A DNA stretch of 7,150 bases, from the NCBI GenBank assembly GCA_003532555.1, contig DOEU01000126.1, positions 1-7,150 of the forward strand, read 5' to 3'. This document shows, one piece after another, positions 1-6,264 of this stretch. This DNA comes from Verrucomicrobiota bacterium (GTDB taxonomy: Bacteria > Verrucomicrobiota > Kiritimatiellia > Kiritimatiellales > Pontiellaceae). The notes under the pieces were generated by a model. That model did not search any database. It saw only the letters and a program-made list of their open reading frames with translations, and was not told the origin of the DNA. The translations under genes and the position numbers were made by a program. Positions within the stretch are counted from its first letter, which is position 1; the number at the start of each line of letters is the position of its first letter.

Positions 1-1
1 T

Positions 2-1360
2 GAAAATCGGCCTAATATGGTATTGTTTGTGGCAGATGACCAGAGCGTTTTTGATTATGGGTCATATGGAAACACGGCCGTGCCTACGCCGGCAACAGAT
101 CGATTTGCGAAAGAGTCTCTTGTTTTTGATTGTGCCTTTACGGGGCAGGCCATTTGTGCGCCGAGTCGATCGATGCTTTATACAGGGCTTTATCCAGTTA
201 GAAACGGATGCTTCATTAATCATACGGAGATTCGTGCTGGGGTGAAGACTTTGCCTGTTTATTTAAAGACGTTAGGATATGATGTTATATTGGCCGGTAA
301 ATCGCATGTTAACCCGATGGACTCTTTCCCATGGACAGACTGGTTTCGTCCACAGGAGCAGAAGGGAATGCCTCGCCCCGGGCTTCCTTTCCGGCAGATG
401 GATTCATTTTTCGAGCAGGTAGAAGAGCCGTTTTGTATGGTGGTTGCTAGCGAATATCCGCACGGACCTTTTTTCGATAAAAGTTCGCATAATCCGGAGC
501 GTGTTAAGCTCGAACCTTTTAGAGCCAAGACGCCGCAAGAGCGGCGAGTGAATGCGCGTTATTATGCAAATATTGAAGAGGGTGAGGGTGAGTTTGCGAA
601 GGTGCTTGCGTTGCTGGAAGAGCATAGCCTTGCCGATGATACGGTTGTGGTATACACCGCAGATCATGGTATGTTTCGTGGAAAATTCACGGTTTATCAC
701 TCGGGTTTACAGGTGCCGTTGATGGTTCGATGGCCCAATCGTATTTCACCGGGCCGGTCGTCTACGCTAGTGAGTTTAGTCGACATTTTGCCGACTTTTG
801 TTGCATTGGCAAAGGGAACGATTCCGCGCGATTTAGATGGACGAAATATTCTTTCGGTTTGGGAAGGGCGCTCGGAAGAAGGTCATGCGTTTGTTTATGG
901 AGTGGGTGAATCTCAGGGAATTCAAGATCGTTCGCTTTTCCCGCAGCGCTCAATAAGTGATGGTCGCTACAACTATATTTATAACTTTAATTCACTGGAG
1001 CGGCTGAAGCGGGACCAAAAGGCAGGGGTTGAGATCGACTATTTCCGGGCGCGAGATGCACAGCGGTTTGCTCATCGGGCCGAGGAGGAGTTGTACGACT
1101 TGGCGAGCGATCCGTATGAGCTTAACAACATAGCTGGTCGTCAAGAGGTGGCGTTGATTCAAAATCAATTACGCCGAGGGCTATTTCGTTGGATGGAGCG
1201 GCAGGGCGATTATCTGACCCCTAATGGGGCGTTGCCATACTTTAAACCAAAGATGCATCCGATGGATCAACCGAATCAAAAATTCAAGTATAGCGTGCCC
1301 GATGAATTCATCGGCTCACTAGAAAAAGATTGCTTAGATGCGCATGCTTTGACGCAATAG
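2..1360 (+). CDS. Formylglycine-dependent sulfatase (S1 family), 5'-truncated by window edge
   Basis: Hydrolyses sulfate esters (or N-sulfates) on a sugar. An ATG at 17 is present, but the frame stays open to base 2 and reads ENRPN before it. This completes the typical sulfatase opening (RPN followed by a hydrophobic strand and ADDQ), so the true start is outside the window. Numbering from Met at 17: metal-site D7-D8; CAPSR at 47-51, where C47 is the residue converted to formylglycine and R51 supports it; K95 and H97 (GKSH); H149 (YPHGP); D216-H217 (ADHG), then a lysine in GKFTVYHSG. The end has the usual ELYDLASDPYELNNIA segment. All expected catalytic positions are present. The GKxTxY-then-VPLMVRWP arrangement recalls the sulfamidase-like (SGSH) branch, but the subfamily call is weak. 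Whether a signal peptide exists cannot be seen. Activity would need a formylglycine-generating enzyme encoded elsewhere. It lies 77 bases upstream of the GH52 gene on the same strand, and so is probably in one operon with it. Confidence 0.93.
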   Translation, partial: ENRPNMVLFVADDQSVFDYGSYGNTAVPTPATDRFAKESLVFDCAFTGQAICAPSRSMLYTGLYPVRNGCFINHTEIRAGVKTLPVYLKTLGYDVILAGKSHVNPMDSFPWTDWFRPQEQKGMPRPGLPFRQMDSFFEQVEEPFCMVVASEYPHGPFFDKSSHNPERVKLEPFRAKTPQERRVNARYYANIEEGEGEFAKVLALLEEHSLADDTVVVYTADHGMFRGKFTVYHSGLQVPLMVRWPNRISPGRSSTLVSLVDILPTFVALAKGTIPRDLDGRNILSVWEGRSEEGHAFVYGVGESQGIQDRSLFPQRSISDGRYNYIYNFNSLERLKRDQKAGVEIDYFRARDAQRFAHRAEEELYDLASDPYELNNIAGRQEVALIQNQLRRGLFRWMERQGDYLTPNGALPYFKPKMHPMDQPNQKFKYSVPDEFIGSLEKDCLDAHALTQ

Positions 1361-1423
1361 AAAAAGAGGCTAGGGTTCATTGGTTTAGATTGTAAATTCA
1401 GTAATTCTTATGTTCAGAAAAAA

Positions 1424-1431
1424 AAGAAGGG
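1424..1431 (+). promoter_or_regulatory. Ribosome binding site deciding a TTG start for the GH52 gene
   Basis: The purine run AAGAAGGG ends 6 bases before TTG at 1438, which is ideal spacing. The next in-frame ATG, at 1447, would be 15 bases away. This supports TTG as the start, adding Met-Asn-Asn before Met-Tyr-Gln. The difference is only three residues and does not touch the conserved HHSPMGA segment. Confidence 0.6.
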
Positions 1432-1437
1432 TTAAAA

Positions 1438-3588
1438 TTGAATAATATGTACCAGCTGCCAACCATTTCCTTTCATGGGCATCATTCTCCAATGGGGGCT
1501 CACAGTTCATTCACTTTGGGGCGATTAGGCGCGGCTTGTGGCATGGCAATGGAGAAAGGCGCTGCGGCCGATAGCTCGGTCTATGTGGGTTATCGATCGG
1601 CTTCGGGAGTAATGCATAGCTTTCCCTTCTTTAAGGAGATGGAAAACGAGGCGGAGCGCTTTGCGCAGTCGGATGAAGATGCGGTGTTGACAAACCGTAT
1701 TTTTACTGAGGAAGATATTGAGCGAACGTATGGATGGGCCACTGATCAGTTCAATGCGCCTGGGATTCGATTCTCTATTTATACTCCATTTGAGGCTATC
1801 CCTGATCCGGCCCGTGCCGCCCCGGAAGAACTTGCTTTTGCGAGTTGTCCGGGAACGGTGATAGAATTGGCAGTTGAAAATAATAGCGATGAGGAGTGGG
1901 AACTATTTTTTGCTCATCATGGAACAACGCCTTGGATGCCAATGGAGGGGCGTAGTGGATTGAAAGGGGCTTCCACGCAGGGGCGGATGGGGTTTGCTTC
2001 AGCGGATCCTGAGGTTGAGGAGTTCATTGATTTTAGTGTAGATAAAGCACTAGGAAGAACCCATACCAACACCAATTTTTTACTGGCACCGGTGGCGGGC
2101 TTATCCGCGCGCGTTGAGCCGGGTACAACGCGGGTGGTGCGCATTGCCGTGGGGTATTATCTGAGTGGAACGGTTACGTTTAATTATCCAACAGCCTACT
2201 GGTATAATCGGTATTTTAAAGGGCTGGAGGAGGTCCTAGCCTACACGTTGGATCAAGCGGATCGTTCGGTTTTGATTGCAAAGAAGAGGGATGGAGAGCT
2301 GGCGTCGAGCGGCTTAAATGAAGATCAGCAATTTTTATTGGCGCACGCAACGCGTAGCTACTATGGCTCTACGCAGTGGCTTGATAATGGAGATCCAGTT
2401 TGGGTGGTGAATGAGGGGGAATACCTCATGATCAACACCTTAGATTTAACCGTAGATATGCTCTTTTTTGAATTGCGTTATAATCCATGGACGGTGCGAA
2501 ATGTACTCGAGCATTTTGTGGATCGGTATGCCTATCATGACCAGATTTTTTCGCCGGATGCTCCTGATCAGATGAGAGAAGGCGGACTTTCATTCACCCA
2601 TGATATGGGGGTGGGGAACACCTTCAGTCCAGAGAAATATTCGTGCTATGAGTGTGGCGGAATTGATCGCGAATGTTTTTCCTACATGACGTGCGAACAG
2701 TTGACCAACTGGGTGCTTTGCGCAGGGGTCTATTGGGTCGAAACAGAAGATGATGCCTTCATTGCTAAGCATAAAGAAACCCTGCTTGCTTGTTTGCAAA
2801 GTTTGCTTAATCGAGATCATCCGGATGCAGCACATCGAAATGGATTGATGGGATTTGATAGCTCCCGGACAGATGGTGGGGGTGAGATCACGACCTATGA
2901 TTCGCTAGATCATTCGCTGGGACAGGCGCGTAATAATATCTATTTGGCGGGGAAGTGCTGGGCGTCTTATTTGGCCCTTGATCAAATGCTCACAGCCTTA
3001 TCCGAAACCGATGCGGCATCGGATGCGCTGGCGGGGGCCCGGCGTTGTGCGGACTCTTTAACTGCGGCCTTTGACCCAACGTTGGGATATCTTCCGGCGG
3101 TATTGGAAGAGGGTAATGAGAGCGCTATTATTCCGGCGGTTGAATCATTAATCTATCCATATAAAATGGGGCTCTTAGATGCGGTTTCTTCGATGGGACC
3201 CTATGGAGCTTATATCGAAATGCTGAAAAAGCATTTGGCGTATGTATTGCGGCCGGGCATCTGTTTGTATGAAGACGGGGCTTGGAAATTATCGAACAGT
3301 GCGGATAACTCATGGGCCAGTAAGATCTGTTTAAATCAGTTTGTGGTTCGGCATATCCTTCAGATGGATTATGAAGGATCTGATAGAGCAGACCCTGCAC
3401 ATGTTAGGTGGCAGGTATATGGGTCAGCTGATCATGCTTGCAGTGATCAATTTTCGTCAGGCATTCCCATTGGAAGCCTTTATTACCCACGTATTGTTAC
3501 AGCGATTCTATGGCTTGAAGAGCAGGCGGCGGGGCAGCAACAAGCGGAGGGCTCCCACAATGCTTCCGAGGAAGTGAGCGCATTATGA
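1438..3588 (+). CDS. GH52 family beta-xylosidase
   Basis: Exo-acting retaining glycosidase that removes beta-D-xylose from xylo-oligosaccharides or xylosides. The 716 residues match the family's usual length of about 700, and the match to Geobacillus XynB2-type GH52 enzymes, as I remember them, runs end to end. Segments include HHSPMGAHSSFTLG near the N-terminus, IYTPFEAIPDPA, HATRSYYGSTQ, WVVNEGEY (322-329), LTVDMLFFEL, FTHDMGVGNTFS, GEITTYDSLDHSLGQARNN (from 482), and SLYYPRIVTAILWLEE near the end. By that alignment E326 corresponds to the known nucleophile (E335 in XynB2) and D488 to the acid/base (D495). Both are present. There is no signal peptide or membrane segment, so it should act in the cytoplasm on imported substrate. 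A Gln/Ala/Ser-rich tail of about 20 residues follows the family core. The start is TTG, chosen by ribosome-site spacing. The stop overlaps the transporter start (ATGA), indicating translational coupling. Family assignment is strong; the exact natural glycoside is not known. Confidence 0.95.
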   Translation: MNNMYQLPTISFHGHHSPMGAHSSFTLGRLGAACGMAMEKGAAADSSVYVGYRSASGVMHSFPFFKEMENEAERFAQSDEDAVLTNRIFTEEDIERTYGWATDQFNAPGIRFSIYTPFEAIPDPARAAPEELAFASCPGTVIELAVENNSDEEWELFFAHHGTTPWMPMEGRSGLKGASTQGRMGFASADPEVEEFIDFSVDKALGRTHTNTNFLLAPVAGLSARVEPGTTRVVRIAVGYYLSGTVTFNYPTAYWYNRYFKGLEEVLAYTLDQADRSVLIAKKRDGELASSGLNEDQQFLLAHATRSYYGSTQWLDNGDPVWVVNEGEYLMINTLDLTVDMLFFELRYNPWTVRNVLEHFVDRYAYHDQIFSPDAPDQMREGGLSFTHDMGVGNTFSPEKYSCYECGGIDRECFSYMTCEQLTNWVLCAGVYWVETEDDAFIAKHKETLLACLQSLLNRDHPDAAHRNGLMGFDSSRTDGGGEITTYDSLDHSLGQARNNIYLAGKCWASYLALDQMLTALSETDAASDALAGARRCADSLTAAFDPTLGYLPAVLEEGNESAIIPAVESLIYPYKMGLLDAVSSMGPYGAYIEMLKKHLAYVLRPGICLYEDGAWKLSNSADNSWASKICLNQFVVRHILQMDYEGSDRADPAHVRWQVYGSADHACSDQFSSGIPIGSLYYPRIVTAILWLEEQAAGQQQAEGSHNASEEVSAL

Positions 3589-4925
3589 AGCCGTTACGTA
3601 AGTTTGATATCTTTAGTTACGGGATTGGGGACTTTGGAATTAATCTTCATTTCCAAATGATCAACTTTTTCTTTGCATACTTCCTCACAGATATTTTTGG
3701 AATACCTCTTTTCCATGTGATGATCCTGTTGCTGGTATCTCGAGTTATTGATGCCATTACAGATCCGATTATGGGGTACATTGCTGACCATACGGATACG
3801 CAGTGGGGCAAATACCGACCGTATATTTGTGTGGGGGCGATTCCTCTGGGCATCATTTTAGCTTCGCTTTTTACGGTTCCGGATCTATCGCAGAATCTGA
3901 AGTTGGTATATATTTATATTTTTTATATTACACATGGCATTATTTTCACGATCGTTGGGATGCCCTACTCGTCAATTTCAGCGGTCATTACCCAAGATGA
4001 GCAGGAGCGGGCGCTTGTTTCCACGGTGCGCATGTTTTTTGCCGTGATAGTTGGAATGACCATCATTGGTACGTGCACCATCCCAATCAAAGATTTATTT
4101 GAATCGGAGAAAGATGGCTTTTTTGCTGTTGCGGGGATCTATGCATTAGTATCAGCCATTTTGCTTATATATTCAGGGATCAGTGCAAAAGAGCGTGTTC
4201 GGGTTAAAAAAGATAAATTTGAATTTAAGGAAATTTTTCCAATTGTTTCAAAAAATAAAGCCTTGTTAGTTTTATCACTGGCGATGTTCCTTAACACGTC
4301 TGTCTGGGTTGTAGGCAATGCGGTTGGCGTATACTACTTCAAGTATGTGCTGGAAAATGAAAGTTTGTATTCCGTTTTCTGGAAATGGATGTTCCCAGCG
4401 AATCTCTTAGGACTAATCTTAACTCCGATATTAACGAAAAAATTCGGGAAGAAGTCCCTTTTCATGTTTGGAAGTATAGTCGTTGCGATCGGATATTTTG
4501 CACGACACTTTGTTCCGCTCGATAATCTGGGTCTCTTTATTGGGATTTCTATGGCCGGCTCTATTACCATGATGTTTTGTTCGATCACTCAGTGGGGTAT
4601 GGTTCCAGATACGGTTGAGTACGGTCATTGGAAAACAGGAATACGCTCAGAGGCGATCCCCATTGGATTCTTTTCATTTACGTTTAAGTTAGCAATGGCT
4701 ATAGGCGTTGCGTTTACCATTTTCTATTTAGACTTAAATGGATATGTGGCAAATCAGGAGTTATCCGAGCAAACATTGGATGCGGTTAAATTTTTATTTA
4801 ATATTTTGCCGGGCATCTTTTCGGTTGGATGCTTTATATCTTTATTTTACTACTCTCTAGACAGAAAAAAATATAATCAAATTCTTAGCGAGCTAAGCCA
4901 AAGAGAAAAAGCAAACGAGGCATGA
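3585..4925 (+). CDS. GPH-family (MelB-like) sugar:cation symporter
   Basis: Inner-membrane secondary transporter of the glycoside-pentoside-hexuronide:cation group of the major facilitator superfamily. Its 446 residues include about 12 hydrophobic spans. The signature loop between spans 2 and 3 is clear: DAITDPIMGYIADHTD, then WGKYRP (residues 56-79). D56 and D60 align with MelB D55 and D59, the cation-binding pair. The late loop VPDTVEYGHWKTGIRSEA is also typical of the family. By my alignment to MelB from memory, the galactoside-binding aspartates D19 and D124 correspond here to N20 and a glycine (in TIVGMPYSS), so the substrate is probably not a melibiose-like galactoside. The ATG overlaps the GH52 stop by four bases, with a GAGGAA ribosome site at 3568-3573 inside the GH52 gene. 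Context points to import of xylo-oligosaccharides or xylosides for GH52. No clear terminator follows the stop. Confidence 0.92.
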   Translation: MKPLRKFDIFSYGIGDFGINLHFQMINFFFAYFLTDIFGIPLFHVMILLLVSRVIDAITDPIMGYIADHTDTQWGKYRPYICVGAIPLGIILASLFTVPDLSQNLKLVYIYIFYITHGIIFTIVGMPYSSISAVITQDEQERALVSTVRMFFAVIVGMTIIGTCTIPIKDLFESEKDGFFAVAGIYALVSAILLIYSGISAKERVRVKKDKFEFKEIFPIVSKNKALLVLSLAMFLNTSVWVVGNAVGVYYFKYVLENESLYSVFWKWMFPANLLGLILTPILTKKFGKKSLFMFGSIVVAIGYFARHFVPLDNLGLFIGISMAGSITMMFCSITQWGMVPDTVEYGHWKTGIRSEAIPIGFFSFTFKLAMAIGVAFTIFYLDLNGYVANQELSEQTLDAVKFLFNILPGIFSVGCFISLFYYSLDRKKYNQILSELSQREKANEA

Positions 4926-4962
4926 TTGAAAATGCAAACGGTCTATTGATGATGGGAATGCA

Positions 4963-6108
4963 TTAAGAGAGAATTTGATTTTGCTTTCGGTATTTCCCTG
5001 GAGTGCATTTATACACCGCTTTAAATCCATTGATCAAGGTATCTACAGAACAATACCCACAGTTTTTGGAGATGTCTGCAAGGGTGGCGTCAGTGCATTT
5101 TAGGAGGTCTGCGACGGCTCTTGAGCGCTGATATCGAATTTCTTTTCCTGGTGAACGTATATAGGATTCTTTAAAGGCTTTTTGTAGGCCTTGTTGCGTG
5201 ATACCGACGGCCTCGGCCACATCGGTGGCTTGAATACCCCGCTGGAAATGATTCTGAATCCAATGAAGGGCGTCTGCTACGAGCGGATTGCGAACTGCAT
5301 AGCAATCACTGCTTTGGCGGGCAATTACGCCCCGTGGTTTTTGACGAATAACGGTGGGTTGGCGCTCTTTAGAGGGGACACTTAGTAAGTGGCTCAGCTC
5401 TTGTGCTGCCCGTTTCCCAAGACCTTCTAGATCGGTGTCCACGCTGCTCAAACCAAGGGTGAGTCCGCTATTAATAAGATCATCATTATCAACACCTAAA
5501 ACGGCTACATTCTCGGGCACACGGAGTTCATGCTTGAGTAGGAGACTAATCAACTCAGCACCCATCGCATCTTCAAAGGCAAAGAACCCAATCGACATCT
5601 CTTCTAAACGCCTATTTCGGCGGGCTGCTTCGGCGCGTAACTCGAGAATAACACCGGGATGAATATGATTTGACTGCATCACATGCACACGCCCACCTTC
5701 ATTATTGATCTGTTTTTTAAAATAATGAAGCCGCTCTTCATACATTTTTGTGCCACCAGGGGATAAAGTAAAAATTTCACGATATCCCTGATCGCGGAAA
5801 TGTTCGGCGGCGAGTCTTGCTATCTCATGGTTATCGGTTACTACGCGCGGAACAGGAAGCCCGTGTTCGGCTAGGCCAAGGTCAATGATGGGAATTTGAT
5901 GGGTTTTTAAATAGGCTAGTGTTTCAGTGCATTCGAGTAGAGCAATACAGCCATCTCCTTTCCAATCTTCAAGGAAGCCCACATTATTTACAGGATTTTT
6001 TGGACAGTTTAGCTGCCAGCCATTTTCGCGTGCAATTTGCGCTACCCCGCGGTGAATACGATAATCATACCACTCAAGAAGAAGTAAAATGTACTTATAT
6101 GCTAACAC
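4963..6108 (-). CDS. XylR-type transcriptional regulator (LacI-like sensor + AraC HTH)
   Basis: Sugar-responsive DNA-binding regulator of the XylR kind; 381 residues, close to E. coli XylR (about 390). Residues 1 to about 265 form a LacI/periplasmic-binding-like sensor: an opening strand with a RIHRGVAQIAREN helix, VVTDNHEIARLAAEHFRDQGY, and GVDNDDLIN followed by LGLSSVDTD, all typical of the class. Residues 274-381 are an AraC-type domain with two helix-turn-helix units: TDVAEAVGITQQGLQKAF (about 295-312) and ADISKNCGYCSVDTLINGFK through TPGKYRK (about 344-375). The likely start is GTG at 6108-6106, with AGGGA (6123-6119) 10 bases upstream; the frame is open further upstream but with no better start. 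It converges on the symporter gene and diverges from the secreted-protein gene. It is the natural candidate regulator of the whole locus, probably activating in response to xylose or a related sugar. The ligand is inferred from the GH52 neighbour, not shown. I leave the symbol blank because orthology to xylR is not proven. Confidence 0.92.
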   Translation of the reverse strand: MLAYKYILLLLEWYDYRIHRGVAQIARENGWQLNCPKNPVNNVGFLEDWKGDGCIALLECTETLAYLKTHQIPIIDLGLAEHGLPVPRVVTDNHEIARLAAEHFRDQGYREIFTLSPGGTKMYEERLHYFKKQINNEGGRVHVMQSNHIHPGVILELRAEAARRNRRLEEMSIGFFAFEDAMGAELISLLLKHELRVPENVAVLGVDNDDLINSGLTLGLSSVDTDLEGLGKRAAQELSHLLSVPSKERQPTVIRQKPRGVIARQSSDCYAVRNPLVADALHWIQNHFQRGIQATDVAEAVGITQQGLQKAFKESYIRSPGKEIRYQRSRAVADLLKCTDATLADISKNCGYCSVDTLINGFKAVYKCTPGKYRKQNQILS

Positions 6109-6118
6109 AAATGAATAA

Positions 6119-6123
6119 TCCCT
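6119..6123 (-). promoter_or_regulatory. Ribosome binding site for the regulator, supporting a GTG start
   Basis: On the minus strand AGGGA lies 10 bases before GTG at 6108-6106. No ATG in the same frame sits near the expected N-terminus, and the sensor fold's first strand (YKYILLLL) begins right after this GTG. Confidence 0.55.
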
Positions 6124-6155
6124 AAATAGTTTCGTTTTTCCGTATTTAGTCTTCG

Positions 6156-6184
6156 TTTATAAGTATTGTTAAGCAATGTTGCAA
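6156..6184 (-). promoter_or_regulatory. Probable sigma-70-type promoter of the regulator gene
   Basis: Read on the minus strand, the -35 is TTGCAA (6184-6179), the spacer is 17 bases, and the -10 is TATAAA (6161-6156). The spacing is optimal and both hexamers are close to consensus. The predicted start of transcription is near 6149, leaving a leader of about 40 bases before the GTG. The promoter interlocks with the plus-strand promoter of the divergent gene. Confidence 0.6.
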
Positions 6185-6185
6185 T
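6165..6185. promoter_or_regulatory. Candidate operator between the divergent promoters
   Basis: A 21-base stretch has ATTG (6165-6168), then CAAT (6174-6177) and CAAT again (6182-6185). It includes the inverted repeat GCAA-TG-TTGC (6173-6182) and a direct repeat of GCAAT at 8-base spacing. It overlaps the -35 elements of both divergent promoters, a place where a bound regulator could affect both genes. The repeats are short and could be chance in AT-rich sequence. Direct half-sites would suit an AraC-type domain. Confidence 0.3.
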
Positions 6186-6193
6186 CTTATATA
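6166..6193 (+). promoter_or_regulatory. Probable sigma-70-type promoter of the secreted-protein gene
   Basis: A -35 of TTGTTA (6166-6171), a 16-base spacer and a -10 of TATATA (6188-6193). Transcription would begin near 6200, giving a leader of about 65 bases that starts with the hairpin at 6201-6224. It overlaps the minus-strand promoter of the regulator. Confidence 0.55.
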
Positions 6194-6200
6194 CCTATGA

Positions 6201-6224
6201 AGCTAGATTTGGAGAAGTCTAGTT
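6201..6224 (+). promoter_or_regulatory. 5'-leader stem-loop of the secreted-protein mRNA
   Basis: Bases 6201-6210 pair with 6215-6224 in a continuous 10-bp stem (eight Watson-Crick pairs and two G-U), closed by a GGAG tetraloop. It falls at the predicted 5' end of the transcript, about 40 bases before the start codon, and no T-run follows. It therefore looks more like a 5' stabilising or regulatory hairpin than a terminator. The loop GGAG resembles a ribosome-site core. Confidence 0.45.
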
Positions 6225-6253
6225 GTACTGTTATTAAAGCTTTAGTTACTATT

Positions 6254-6260
6254 AGGAGAG
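6254..6260 (+). promoter_or_regulatory. Strong ribosome binding site of the secreted-protein gene
   Basis: AGGAGAG ends 4 bases before ATG at 6265 (AGGAG ends 6 bases before it). This is the best ribosome site in the window and suggests high expression. It fixes the start of the downstream open frame, which has no stop inside the window. Confidence 0.75.
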
Positions 6261-6264
6261 ATAT

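Noticed and set aside
17..19. ATG at 17 as the true sulfatase start
   Set aside because: The frame continues upstream with RPN, the conserved residues that precede the first strand in sulfatases, and no ribosome site is visible before 17.
1361..1437. Possible promoter or terminator between the sulfatase and GH52 genes
   Set aside because: There is no hairpin with a T-run, and the best -35/-10 pair (TTGGTT, 16 bases, TAATTC) is weak. Co-transcription with the sulfatase is simpler.
4931..4964. AATGCA (4931-4936) and TGCATT (4959-4964) inverted repeat between the convergent stops, as a bidirectional terminator
   Set aside because: The stem is only 6 bp and AT-rich, with a 22-base loop and no T-run, so it is too weak to call a terminator.
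5354..5662. Plus-strand 102-codon open frame inside the regulator gene
   Set aside because: It lies wholly antisense to a well-supported coding region, and its Ser/Arg-rich translation resembles no family. It is a shadow frame.
6235..6244. Perfect 10-bp palindrome TAAAGCTTTA before the secreted-protein ribosome site
   Set aside because: A single short AT-rich palindrome with no loop and no second copy in the window is easily due to chance.
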